Shown here piece by piece: positions 48,930 through 60,110 of a DNA stretch of 64,000 nucleotides. A model generated the notes under the pieces. It saw only the letters and a list, made by a program, of their open reading frames with translations. It was not told the origin of the DNA and did not search any database. How positions within the stretch are numbered: position 1 is the stretch's first letter; every line of letters begins with the position of its first letter. Position numbers and translations under genes: made by a program. Source of the DNA: Prorocentrum cordatum (taxonomy: Eukaryota > Sar > Dinophyceae > Prorocentrales > Prorocentraceae); the NCBI GenBank assembly GCA_963575745.1, contig CAUYUJ010014615.1, forward strand, positions 455,260 through 519,259, given 5' to 3'.

Positions 48930-49710
48930 CTTCAAAATGGCCTCCAAGGTGGTCAAGATGCCTCCAAGACGGCCGAGATGGCCCCAAGATAAGCCAAGAT
49001 AGCCCCAAGATGACCTCCAAGGCGGCCCGAAGATGCATGCAAGACCGCGAAGGTGACGGCCGAAGAAGCGCCCAAGAGGCGCCTCAGACGGCCCACGAGG
49101 CCTCCAGGAAGGGCCGAGCCGGCCAAAATCATGTATTGTCCTTGGGTGTTTGAAGGTTTCTGGGTTTGCATGTTTTCGGTTCTCCGAGGGCCCATCATTG
49201 CCCAAGAGGCCCCAAGATCGCCTCAGATCGCCTGAGAGGCCTTGAAGATGGCCCCACGACGGCCAAGGAGGCCTCCAAAACGGCCCCTGGAGGGCCGCAA
49301 GACGGCTCAAGAGGCCTCCGAGACGCTGGAGATGGCCTCTAAGACGGCTCTTAAGCGCCCCATACGAGCCCCAAAAGCCGCAAGATGTCTCCACAAGGCG
49401 GCCCAAGATGCACCCAAGACAGTCAGTTTAAGATGGCATCAAGATAGCCCAAGACGGCCCAAGAGGCTCCCAAGAGGCCTCCAAGGCGGCTGTGAAGCGC
49501 CCTAAGAGGCCACAAGATGGCCCTGACAGGCCCCCAAGAGGGCTTTCCACGGCGTCAGGCGAATCAGAGCGATTTAAGACCGCCACAAAGTCACCCAAAA
49601 GGCCTCTAAAGACGATCAAGAAGCCAAGAAGGCCTCCACAAGGTGTCCCGAAGGCCCCCAGGAAACTCCGACGAGGCTGCCAAAATGACCCAAGAGGCTC
49701 CCAAGAGATT
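48930..49710 (+). repeat. Family C block (11-bp repeat), longest
   Basis: About 780 bp of CCAAGACGGCC/CCCAAGAGGCC units, core at about 49118-49195 (TGTTTGAAGGTTTCTGGGTT). Confidence 0.85.
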
Positions 49711-50525
49711 TCCTCATCTTCCTCCTCGTCATTCTTTCTCCCTCTCCGCGCTCCTTCTTCCTCCACCCGCGCGTTGCGCAAAGAGTTTCCGCAATGGTTG
49801 GGGGAACGCGTGGTCCAATAACCCGGCCAAGCTTTGTCCAACCGTTTGCGACTCCCCTCTCTCTGTGGCGAGTCCTGAAAAGCAGGAGGCCTCCTCCCTT
49901 TTCGTCCTTAGTTTCCGTCTCTTCCTCCTCTTCCTCATTCGTCGGCGCGTCGCGATCCTCTTTCTCATCATCCGCCAAACATGCCCCGAAATACTTCCAG
50001 ACCAGCCGCGGAAGTTCGCCATCTCCAAAGAGGCTCCGAAAAGTCCCTCTGGAGGCTGTAACACCAAAGATTCCAAACATATTTCCGCAGCGAGGGATAC
50101 GGACGTAATGCATGAGGAGGGCCTCGGACGCCTGACCAAAATGGCTTGGGGAAACACGTAGTCCACTACCTTGGCCAGACGGTGGTCCAACGTTTGACCT
50201 AAAGTCTGAATACCAGCAATCGTAAAATAGAAGCAGTATAAATTGCATTTCTGTGTGAAAAAAAACGCATCTCTTCTGCGACCAGCCTTCATGTTTAGGC
50301 GAGCCTTAACGAAAGACGGTCCCGGGATGCCCCAAAGAACGATAAACGAGACCAGCTCGGATTCCTCTTTGTGCTCACTCTCGCCCACGTGCTCCCCGAA
50401 GGCTTTCCAGACCGACTCGGGGAACACGCGGTCCGACAGCGTGGCCAAACTCTGGCCAAATTTCGGCCGCATAGGCGCTTCCAAAAAGGCAGGGGGCGGC
50501 GGTGGTTCGCCGCAGGCGCCTTCCG
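49711..50525. other. Unassigned DNA
   Basis: About 815 bp of mixed composition. GTTTGGGGGAACGCGTGGTCC (near 49797) and GCTTGGGGAAACACGTAGTCC (near 50143) are related ~20-bp phrases, also near 50416, so a diverged repeat of ~270-350 bp may be present. No domain recognised. Confidence 0.4.
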
Positions 50526-50660
50526 ATAACCCCTAAGAGGCCCCCCCCGGCCCTCGAGCCGCCCCTGAGAGGGCTCCAAGAGGGGCCCAAGAGGGCCCCA
50601 TGACCCCCAAAAAAGACCCCAAGAGGACCCCAAGATCCAGCCAAGAGTCCCAGGAGGATT
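50526..50660 (+). repeat. Family C block (11-bp repeat), short
   Basis: GGGCCCAAGAGGGCCCCATG and AAGACCCCAAGAGGACCCC units. Confidence 0.75.
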
Positions 50661-50689
50661 CCACGAGGCGATTCGAGAGCTCTGTCCTC

Positions 50690-50820
50690 GCCCTCGTTGT
50701 CCCCCTGTTTCTCCACATCCTCGTCCTCGTCTTTACCCTCATCGTGGTCCGTTTCCTTTTCCTCCTTTTCCTCGTCGTCGTGGTGGTGGTCGTCGTCGTC
50801 CTCCTCATCATCATCATCCT
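50690..50820. repeat. CTCGTC/GTCGTGGTG low-complexity DNA
   Basis: Pyrimidine-rich CTCGTCCTCGTC then GTCGTCGTGGTGGTGGTCGT. Confidence 0.8.
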
Positions 50821-51839
50821 TCCCTCGCCCCCCCGCGGGCCCCAGGGATGCCGATGTATCCGTTGCTCCCAAAGATGTATCAGTTCACCCTGGTTGCCCA
50901 CGCTGTTTCACTGCATGTGTCTCGTCGTCTCTTTCCCCGTCGACTCTCATGGGCAGGGTTTGTGACAGGGCTGGTGGGGATACACAAAGCGTGAAACATA
51001 ACACAAAGCGCACATGCGCGCACATATGTCGAATTCATACCAACCACACCAGCTGTGCAAACATCCGATGCTAGAAACGAAAACTTTTAGGCGTTTGATG
51101 GTACATATTGCAGATATTATGGCCGCGCGCTTTTGCTGGAATCATGAGAAGACCGTGTGAGGTTAGCAAGATTTACCGAAACCCACATTTTCATCTCACC
51201 ACGCGGTGCATCCGCGTTGCCCTAGCACGCGCCCAGTGCATGAACCCATACCAAACAAGTGGCACGCGCGCCCTGGCTCTTGCACAATCAGGCATCGAAA
51301 GACGGAGGGAGGCCGGGGGGAACACGAACGACGAACGAAGGACGAACGAAGGACGAAGGCACGATATAGCGGGACGAGAAATCTCAAGACGCCCCGACAA
51401 GCCCGCGTGGGCACTCCGAGAGGGCCGACTGGGGAGACTGGGGGGGGGAGAACAGGGCCCCAATAGGCGCCCAAGAGGCTTTCCAAGACGCACTCGAAGC
51501 GCTCCATAAGGCCTTTTCAGAGGCCCCCCCAAAAATGTCCCAAGAGAGTCTGGCAGTTTTGCCAGGCGCGGAGGCTGAGGGGGGACGCCAGGGGAACGAG
51601 CCTGCTGCATGGCAGATGTCGACAATACGGGAGTCATCCGCTCTCCCGTCCTGCTCCTCCCTGTGCTGATCCTCCCTTGTCCTCCTCCCCTTCTGCTTCT
51701 CCGCCGTCCTCCTCCTTCGCCTCGTCTTTCTCCTCTTGGCTGGGTCGCGTCGTTTTACTCCGCGGCCCCAAGGCCCGCAAACGGCCCCGCCCCTGGGCTG
51801 AATTATGGAGTAGTTCGGGCCCAGACGTTGCGTTGCGCT
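50821..51839. other. Unassigned DNA
   Basis: About 1 kb. A short GACGAACGAAGGACGAACGA run at 51330-51355 resembles the ACGAACGAACC phrases of satellite H. No gene recognised. Confidence 0.45.
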
Positions 51840-52925
51840 GGGGCGACGGCGCCTCCAGGGCCAGGGGGGCTGCGCCTCTGGGGTCAGGAAGGCTGGGGTC
51901 TCCCCAGGGCCAGAGGGGGGCTGGGGCGGGGGCCAGGGGCGACCCACGAACCACGAACCACGACGAAAATCAAGGGCTCTGGGGCCCAGGGGCTGGGGCT
52001 CCAGGGCCAGAGGGGGTTAAGCCTCGACCCAGGGCAAGAGGGGGGGCGGGGTTGGTGCGGGGGCCAGCCTCAGGGCCAGGGACGAACGAACCACGAACCA
52101 CGACAAAAATAATGGGCTGCGTGTCCTGGGGGGCTGGTGCTCTGGAGCCAGGGGGGCTGTGGCCTGCCTCGACCAAGGGGGAAGGGGGGAGGGGGGCGAG
52201 GTGGCTGGGGCGCCGACCCAGGGCCAGAGGGGGGGCTGGGGCGGGGGCCAGGGCCAGGGACGAACCATGAACAAGGGGGTTGGGGCTTCGGCCCAGGGCC
52301 AGAGGGGGGCTGGGGTGGGAGCACCAGGAACCACGAACCACGACGAAAATCAAGGGCTCTGGGGCCGGGTGGCTGGTGCTCTGGGGCCCGGGGGGCTGGG
52401 GCCTCGACCCAGAGCTCGAGACAGAGGGGGGGGCGAGGGGGCTGGGGCCTCCACCCACAGGGCCAGGGGCTGGGGCGGAGGCCAAGGCCAGGGACGAACC
52501 ACGAACGAACCACGACGAAAATGAAAAGCTCCGGTGGTGCTCCGGGGCCAGGGCGGCTGGAGCCTCGACCCAGGGCTAGAGCCAAGGGGGGGGCGGGGGC
52601 CAGGGCCAGGGACGAACCACGAACGAACGAACCGCGACGAAAATGAAAGGCTCTGGGGCCTGGGGGCGGATGCTCCGGGGCCAGGCGGGCTGAGGCCTCC
52701 ACCCAGGGCTCGAGCCAGGGGGGGGGGGCCGGGGCCAGGGCCAGGGACGAACCACGAACGAACGCACCACTACGAAAATAAAAAGCTCCGGGGCGAAGGA
52801 GGCTGGTGCTCCGGGGCCAGGGGGGCTGCGGCCTCGACCCAGGGCTCGAGCCAGGGGAGGGGGCGGGGACCAGGGCCAGGGACGAACCACGAACGAACGA
52901 ACCACGACGAAAATAAAGAGGTCCG
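51840..52925 (+). repeat. Satellite H, ~135-bp irregular units
   Basis: The landmark ACGACGAAAAT recurs near 51961, 52101, 52338, 52511, 52634, 52770 and 52904 (spacing 123-237 bp). Units carry GGGCCAGGGACGAACCACGA and GGCTGGTGCTCCGGGGCCAG. Pro/Trp-rich minus frames through it are artefacts. Confidence 0.85.
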
Positions 52926-53109
52926 AGCTCTAGAGCACAGCTGTGCAAGAGAATAACACCATATCGGCCACACGCGCGCGCCGCCACGCGCACGTGTCCA
53001 ATCTACTCAAAAGAACTGGTGCTCGAAGCACTCCAAGCAGACAGGGTTCTGCATGGAGCCCGGCGAAGGACCCAACCAGATGTAGCTGTTAGTAACGCAG
53101 TTGTGGGCA

Positions 53110-54055
53110 TCGCCTTCGGCGGAGCTCCCTATGGGGCCACAAGGTGTGTAAAGGGGTGGGGTGTGCCGAAATTGGTGGGGGGGGGGGGGGGACGCACGCG
53201 AACACCGCCACAGGGGGCTTCGGTGGAGCTCCCTACAAGTCCACGAAACGTGTGGGGGTTTGCCGACATGGGTGGGGGAGACGCATACGAACACCGCCAC
53301 CGGGACCTTCGGTGGAGCCCCCTGTGGCCACGAAACGTGTGAGGGTTTGCCAACATCGGGGTGGGGGGAGACGCATGCGAACAACGCCTCCAGGGCCTTC
53401 GGTGGAACTTCCGATGGGGCCGCGAAACGTGCGAAGGGTGTGCCGACACGGGTGGGTGAGACGCACGCGAGCACAACCAGTGGGGCCTTCAGTGGAGCCC
53501 CATTTATGGGCCCACGGAACGAGTGAGGAGTGTACCGAATTTCATTTGGGAGGCGCATGCGAAATCCGCTACTGGGCCTTCGCTGCAGCTACTCATGGAG
53601 CCACGAAGCGTGTAAAATGGTGTGCCGACGTGAGTGGGGGAGACGCACGCGAACACCGCCACTGTGGCCCTCGGTGGAGCTCCCTGTGAGGCCACGAAAC
53701 GTGTGAGGGGTGTGCCAACATGGGTAAGGGAGACGCACACGAACACCGCTACTAGGACCCTCCGGGGCCACGAAACGTGTGAGGAGTGTGCCGAAATGGG
53801 CTGGGGAGACGCATGCGAACACCGGCACCTGGGCCTTCGCTGGAGCTGCCCATGGGGACACAAAAACTGTGGGTGGGGTGCCAAAATGGGGGGGGGGAGG
53901 CGCATGCAAACACCGCCACTGGGGCCCTCGGTGGAGCTCCCTGTGAGGCCACGGAACGTATGAGGGGTTTGCCGAAAAGGGCGGGGGGAGTCGCATGCGA
54001 CCACCGCCACTGGGGCACTCGGTGAAGCTCCCTATGGGATACGAACCTTGTGAAG
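53110..54055 (+). repeat. Satellite D, ~90-bp units, about 11 copies
   Basis: Units start at CTTCGGTGGAGCTCCCT-like boxes near 53117, 53218, 53308, 53398, 53487, 53577, 53669, 53757, 53840, 53930 and 54018. Each contains GGCCACGAAACGTGTG and GAGACGCATGCGAACACCGC. 90 bp is in frame, so long open frames exist on both strands. Confidence 0.9.
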
Positions 54056-54229
54056 GGCGTGCTGAAATTCGACTGGTGCGGAAGGCAGAGGCAGGGATGG
54101 GAAGAGGGAGGGGGCAGCGGGAGGGAAAAAAGGAGACGCGGGGCACTGTTTTTCGAACGAGGTCCCAACACCGCAGGATGGTTGGGGAAAACATAAGAAA
54201 CACCGATTGCGATTCAACCGAAAACTTGC

Positions 54230-54780
54230 AAGGTCTCTCGGTTTCCGCGCGCGCGCGCGCACTTGCTCACCATCACCCTCAGCAGTGCCACCGCATCGCC
54301 ACCGTTATCGTCATCACCAGTCACCGCCATTGCCGCCGTCATCGAGCAATCACCCTCATCACCGACGCGTGAATATCATTAACGTCATCGTCGTGACCTG
54401 CATCGGCGCCGTCATTGGTATTGCCGTCGTCACCGTCATCATCGCCACCACCATCGCTACTCTCATCGTCGTTGCCGCCGCCGTCGACATCATCATGATT
54501 CCAAACCCACTCGAGTCAACGCCAGCGCGGCCTGTGAGGTGCTGGGAGGTTCCCATCGGTAGGCGCAAACACGGCCCCGTCGATTGTGCCAAACCAGCTG
54601 GTCGCTCTGCGCGCGAGATTGAGCGCGCTAGCGCAGCCGCAGAAATGCGCCAGCTATTGCAAAGTGGTCACCGCGGCCGCATGGGTTGTGCAAAACGAGT
54701 TGCGGGTGGAAGGGTGGGATGATTGCGCGAGCAGCGGAGTTGACGACTTCAAGTTCTGCGAGGTAGATGGCACCGCATAG
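54230..54780 (-). repeat. Unit E4, inverted partial copy of the ~1.04-kb repeat
   Basis: The reverse complement carries CTGCTCGCGCAATCATCCCA, CACCCGCAACT, GCGCGCAGAGCGACCAGCTG and the hydrophobic-coding stretch seen in E1-E3. On the plus strand the conserved frame reads RVNIINVIVVTCIGAVIGIA and PNPLES. Lies directly next to satellite D, as E1 does. Confidence 0.8.
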
Positions 54781-55139
54781 AACACTCCACATGGCTTATG
54801 TACTCGAGGTGCGATAACCTGGTCCTGGTAGTTATTGGTTCTTGTTCCTGGCAGTAATTGGTTCTTGCTCCTGCACTGAAGAAATCCACCCGATGACCGT
54901 TCCGGCCGCAAGAGCTCACGCACGATGGCGGAAGAACATCTGCAAGAAACTGCCTGCGCAACTATCACCCCCCTATGTCGCTGCCGCTCAGCCCCTTGAT
55001 CTCCTCCACTGGACGCAGGGAGTCCGCGTAGATGTGCACGTGCGAGAAGCGGACAGACGCGGGCCGCACGGCGGGGGGGGACGGCATCTCCTGCCCTCCA
55101 GGCTCCTGTGATCACCAGCGCCGACGGGCTTCTCCCTGC
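54781..55139. other. Unassigned DNA
   Basis: A ~28-bp phrase TATTGGTTCTTGTTCCTGGC / TAATTGGTTCTTGCTCCTGC is duplicated at 54829-54885. No gene recognised. Confidence 0.45.
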
Positions 55140-55500
55140 GCCTGCTCATGTTCCCTCTCGTTTTCGTGTCCTCCTCCCTGCCTCCTCCCCCTCCACGCCG
55201 CATCCTCGTCTTCCTCGTCCTCGTCCGCGTCCTCGTCCTCCTCCTCCTCCTCCTCCTCCTCCTCCTCCTCCTCCTCCTCCTCCTCCTCCTCCTGTTTTCG
55301 CCTCCTCCTCTTGGCACTTTTCCTCCCAGGCTCCTCCTCAGGGTCCTCCTCCTCATCCCCCACCTCAGTCTCCTCATCCGCCGCCTCCTCCTCTGTCGGC
55401 GTGTGGAAGACGCTGTTCTGTTTGACTCGTCGTCGTCGTCGTCGTCGTCGTCGTGGTCGTCGTGGTCGTCGTCGTCGTCGTCATCGTCGTCGTCGCGTTT
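55140..55500. repeat. CCT and GTCGTC low-complexity DNA
   Basis: CCT array (about 55228-55291) ending near TTTTCCTCCCAG (acceptor-like) at about 55330, followed by CCTCAT runs and a GTCGTCGTC block at 55430-55495. Confidence 0.85.
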
Positions 55501-55789
55501 GCCCGCGTTTGACCTCCCTTTCCCTGGGCCCGTCGCCGCTCCCCTTCCTTTCACTGGCCCCCCCTCGTCGCCGCTCCCCCCCTTGTTCTGGGCCCTCCTC
55601 CTCAAGCGAGCCAGCCAACGCGAAACCAAACCGAAATTAAGGAACTTCGTAGTTGAGCCAGAGGGAAGCCCCTTCCCTTTGATCCCTTTCCCCGCCAGGG
55701 GGGGAGGGGGGGGTCCGGGGGGGGGGAGGGGTCCCGGGGGGGGTCACAGGGTCAGAATACCATCCTCCCAGGGGGGTCTTGGGGCCGAA

Positions 55790-56345
55790 AAAAAAAAGCA
55801 AGACAGCCCAAAATGCCCCCACGACGGTCCAAGAGGCCCACCGGCATCGCCGAACAATTGGTCCAAGACGCCAAAGATGGCCTCCTGACAGCCCAAGCTG
55901 CTTCCAAGACGCTCGAAGGGACCTCCAAGAGCACACCAAGAAGGCCCCGTCGGCTTCCCGACGCCCCCAGACGGCCCAAGACGGCCCAAGATGCCCCCAA
56001 GATCGGCACAAGAGGCCCCCAAGAGGCCTCCAAGACGGCTCCAAAACGACCCTAGAGGGCCACAAGACGGCCTTCCAGATGGCCCAAAAGGCCACCAAAA
56101 CGGCTCCAAGAGGGTGCCAGCACGACCCCCGAACGAACATGTCGAGCCCTCGGCCCCGAGAAGCTCCCAGGAGGCCCCAAGAGGACCCAAAGACGCCCCC
56201 ACGAGGCCCCAAGAGGCCCCCAAGAGGCCCCCAGGAAGAAGCCCGAAGGGACCCCCAAGAGGCCCCAAAAGGCCGCCAAGATGCTCCCAAAAGGCTCCAA
56301 AACTGCCCCCCAGAGGCCTACGAGCGCGCTCCGAAGAGGCCCCAC
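55790..56345 (+). repeat. Family C block (11-bp repeat)
   Basis: CCCAAGAGGCC units. In 56168-56310 I counted 13 consecutive intervals of 10-12 bp with a mean near 10.8. Confidence 0.85.
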
Positions 56346-56887
56346 GAAGCATCGCTGAGGACTCTGGCCCACGTCAGCGTCGTCGTCGCCGCCGACGCCG
56401 CCGTCGTGGTCGTCGTCCCCCTTCCGGGTCGGCGGCACCGGCCGTAAGGCCTTCCCAATCCAGACGGGGGTAGGTCAGAGATCTCCGAAGGCTGCCGGGT
56501 CTGGAGGATGCATCCAGCGCCGCGGCCGCTTCGGAACAGTCTGGAACGCTCCCGACGGATTCCTCCTCGCCCCGAGCCTGCCTGGCTCGAGGACGGGCCC
56601 GCCCCCGTGAAGAATCAATGCGCTCCGTTGCCAAATCGGTTTTGCACTGGGACCTTCCTCGATCCATGGATCTTGCGCCAACGTGCCAGATCCGATGCAT
56701 GGACTCCTAGTCAGCGTTAGGGCGTGCCCGACTGGTCGGCGGCGAAATCCGAACCTCGCCGATCAACGACTCAGGCAACTCGACGGGCGGCGGGGGTTAG
56801 GGCTCGGATTTGTCGCTGAAAGCATGGCGAACATTGAACCCTACCCCCGGCCTCACATCGACTTAAGAGAATCGATGGTTGGTAGGG
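56346..56887. other. Unassigned DNA
   Basis: About 540 bp. GTTAGGGCGTGCCCGACTGG at 56717 faintly resembles family A ends but lacks the rest. No gene recognised. Confidence 0.45.
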
Positions 56888-57048
56888 TTAGGTCGGGCAT
56901 GTCCTCCTACAGGCGGGTTTTGGACGACAAATAAGAGGTACCTCAAAAATGTGCAAACATTGCCAAATCGTATAAAAAAAAACAATCCCCAGACTATGTT
57001 TTGACGGTTTGGGAATGTTCCTCCTGTAGAGGGACGTGCCCGATTTCA
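56888..57048 (+). mobile_element. Family A TIR element, copy A16
   Basis: Starts TTAGGTCGGGCATGTCCTCC and ends CCTCCTGTAGAGGGACGTGC then CCGATTTCA. Flanks TGGTAGGG (56880-56887) and TGGCAGGA (57049-57056) match at 6 of 8 positions. Confidence 0.87.
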
Positions 57049-57819
57049 TGGCAGGACGAGGATGCCACCCAACTGACAACCCCATCCCCCGCGCCAGCGC
57101 GGCCGCTGCAGCCCCTGGGGCGCGTGGGCCACTGCGTTCCCGGATGGGCGCGGGGCGGACGAAGCCTGGCGGACGCCCCGCGGCGGCGGAGGGGGGCGGG
57201 GGCCAAGAGGGGGCGCGCTGGCTTGGAGGGGAGGAGGCACGGAGAGAAGGAAGGGGAAGAGGACCGAGACAGGAGTCTTCTCCCTCTTGCGCCCTCTCCT
57301 GGACGAGCCAGGGGGCGCCGATGCAGCAGCGACGTCCTCTGCAGGAGGGTCGATGCACGAACTGCCATTTTCCTTGATGCGTGTCTCCCCCCACGCGCAC
57401 GTTGCAGGATACTCGGAAGCGAAACGAGGACAGGATGAGAGGAGGAGGAGCAGGAGAAGGGAGAGGAGGAGCAGGAATAGCGCGCTCGCCAAGAGGGGGG
57501 GAGCACGGAGGCGGAGGTCCAGATGACACGCCGGGTGCGCCCTGCCGAGAGGACACTCTGCTCAGCGCCGCGACGCACCTGGGAACTCTCACACATGTGA
57601 AAGCCTATCAGATTGTGATACACGCAGTTCTCCAGCAATTGTGTGATGAGGCGCATCGTTGTCTAAAGCCATTCAGGGCTCATTCGGTGAAGTGTCCTGG
57701 TGGGGATAAGTTTCTGAGATCTCGCCCAGGGTAGGCGTTTATGTCTCTCGGGGCAACTTTGACATGCTGACTCTAGCGCCGTGCATCATGACACACATCC
57801 GCCACCGTGCCCCCTGGCA
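57049..57819. other. Unassigned DNA
   Basis: About 770 bp, purine-rich around 57180-57280 and 57430-57520. The segment 57540-57735 is less biased and open on plus without a recognisable domain. Confidence 0.4.
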
Positions 57820-57875
57820 CGTTGAGAGGAGGAGGAGGAGGAGGCGGAGGAGGAGGAGGCGGAGGAGGAGGAGAC
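57820..57875. repeat. GGA microsatellite
   Basis: GGAGGA with GGC interruptions. Confidence 0.9.
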
Positions 57876-57979
57876 TGCCTGGCAGGGTGTCTGTAATCTT
57901 CTAAGGGGCCCCCCTACTAGGGAAGCGCCTAGCTGCGTGCACCGCCCCCTCTTCCCGAGGCCCTGTCGGCGCCCAGACA

Positions 57980-58495
57980 CGTCCCAGGCGCTTCCCAAGG
58001 CGTCCAAGATGCCCAGGATGGCTTCCAAGACGGACCTGGGAGGCCACCACAGCCGCCAAGATGGCCGAAGAGCGATCCGAGACGGCCCAAGAGGTCACAA
58101 AGAAGCCTCTAGAGCGCTCCAAGAGGATTCCCAAGAGGGCCCAAAGAAGCAACAATCATGGATTATCACTATGTTTGACCATGGCTGTTTCACCTTATCG
58201 CCTTTTTCGATCTCCCGAAGGTCCAAAACGGCCCCAGGGGCCCCCAAAACCCAAGAAGGCCCAAGAGGCCCTCAAGTGGATCCGAGGATGACCCAAGATG
58301 CACACAAGACAGCCAAAGAGAGCCCTGAGACGGCCCCAAGAGGAGCCTAAGAGGGGGAACACAAATCGATAATGCCAGCCTTCCGCCCGAAGAGGCCCCC
58401 AGGAGACCCCAAGAGGGCTCTAAGGAGCCCCAAGAGCCCGGCCTCCAAGAGGCCCCCAGACGGCCCCCATGGGCCTCAACACTGCTCCCCGAGAG
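57980..58495 (+). repeat. Family C block (11-bp repeat)
   Basis: CCAAGACGGCC/CCCAAGAGGCC units around a core at about 58150-58215 (GCCTTTTTCGATCTCCCGAA). Confidence 0.85.
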
Positions 58496-58509
58496 GGTTA
58501 CCACGGTAC

Positions 58510-58536
58510 CTCAACGAGCATCAGCACCAGCATCAT

Positions 58537-58567
<31 letters not shown>

Positions 58568-58794
58568 AGCAGCATCACCATCATCATCATCACAACCATC
58601 ATCATCATCATCATCATAATCATCATCACCACCACCACCACCATCACCATCACCACCATCATCATCATCATCAGCAGCAGCAGCACCACCACCATCATCA
58701 TAATAAGCATCATCATCAGCATCATCATCACCATCATCATCGTCTTCATCATTACCATCACCACCAACACCACCACCACCACCCCCACTACCTG

Positions 58795-58828
<34 letters not shown>

Positions 58829-59120
58829 AGCACCAGCATCAGCATCAGCATCTTCATCATCGTCATCGTCATCCTCATCATCAGCATCCTCATCACCACC
58901 ATCATCATCCTCATCACCATCACCATCACCATCACCATCACCATCGTCATCACCCTCGTCACCAGTATCACCATCATAATCATCATCATCATAATCATCA
59001 TCATCATCATCCTCGTCATCATCATCATCAATCATCAAAATCATCATCATCATCTTCATTACCATCACCATCACCATCACCATCACCGTCCTCGTCATCA
59101 TCCTCATCATTATTGTTACC
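58510..59120. repeat. CAT/CAC/CAG compound array
   Basis: (ATC)n, (CAC)n and (CAG)n blocks. His, Ile, Met or Asp frames are artefacts. Confidence 0.95.
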
Positions 59121-59209
59121 ATGAGGCTCAGCCCTTGCAAATACGGCCTCCGGTGCCCCCTCGAAGGCGAGCCGCCGAGCACGCTGGGCTGGCACGGTGG
59201 CGGGACTTG

Positions 59210-60110
59210 CCGCAAAGAACAAGTCAATGTACCGAGGGTGTGGGATTTATGTGTTGAATGGCACGCGGGCAGACAAGAGCGGACCGTCTTGAAATGATCA
59301 ATGTTCCTGTTGCTGTTGAAGTTGATGTTAAAGTTGTAGTTGTAGTTGTAGTTGTTGTTGTTGTTGATGTGGTTGTTGCTGCTGTTGGCGGTGGCGGTGG
59401 CGTTGTTATCGTCGTTGTTGTTGTTGTTGATGAGTCGAATGTTGATGTTGATGTTGATGTTGTTGTTATTGTTGTTGTTGCTTCTAAGTTCTTATTTCTC
59501 AAGAACATTGATTGTTGATCCCCCCTGCGCGGTAACCTTTGCATTTTTTTCCATGAAAATGCTTATCCCGGGGCTCGCACCGTTTTTTAAACAGGGAAAA
59601 TGAAGTGTCACCAAACTGCGCCCCAGGCCCCAGGTTTACAACAACGACGGTTCTCGCCGGATGCTTCCTCACCATGTATTCCCAAGTCGCGCTCTCGCGC
59701 GGGGGGACGTCACAGTTTACACAAGAATCGCACTCTCGCGTGGGACGTCCTTTCAGTGTTCTCAGCCGCCGCGCCCTCGCCACTCAGGAACCACGCTCTC
59801 CTTGTGGATTCTCCACGACTTATTCGGGAATCGCGCTATCGCTCGAGACTTCCTCGCGATTCATGCAGGACTCACGCTTTAGCAAACCGACCTGGCCGTC
59901 TGGGCCCGCCTTCCCGACCCGCCCGTTAGGGTCTACCCGCCCGATCTGCCCGTCTGGTTCTGCTCCTAGCCCCCCTCCTGCTATTCTCTCTCGTGCTCTA
60001 TCCGCCTCCCTCCCCCTTGTCCCTTTCTTCCATCCATCCTCTCTTCAGGGGCTGCACGAAACTCACGTTGCAGGTAAATAAGATATACCCTTAAGGGGGT
60101 ACGCTCGAAG
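59210..60110 (+). repeat. Tandem unit I1
   Basis: Contains a GTT array (about 59320-59500). Anchor GGTTCTCGCCGGA at about 59649 pairs with 60514 (period ~865 bp). Shared landmarks: GTATTCCCAAGTCGCGCTCT, GCGCCCTCG and CACTCAGG, GGAATCGCGCTA, GGGCTGCACGAAACTC. Confidence 0.85.

Noticed and set aside
52070-52993. 307-codon Pro/Trp-rich minus frame
   Set aside because: Translation of satellite H; competing long frames exist on the other strand.
53634-54025. Repeat-encoded proteins across satellite D
   Set aside because: 90-bp units are a multiple of three, so frames stay open on both strands without implying coding.
55744-56352. Gly/Leu/Trp-rich minus frames, also near 22000, 24400, 48500 and 49200
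   Set aside because: Produced by the 11-bp CCCAAGAGGCC repeat read on the minus strand; 11 bp cycles through all frames, so such peptides appear wherever the repeat does.
56713-56740. Possible additional family A end (GTTAGGGCGTGCCCGACTGG)
   Set aside because: Only a short chance resemblance; no second end and no AT-rich interior.
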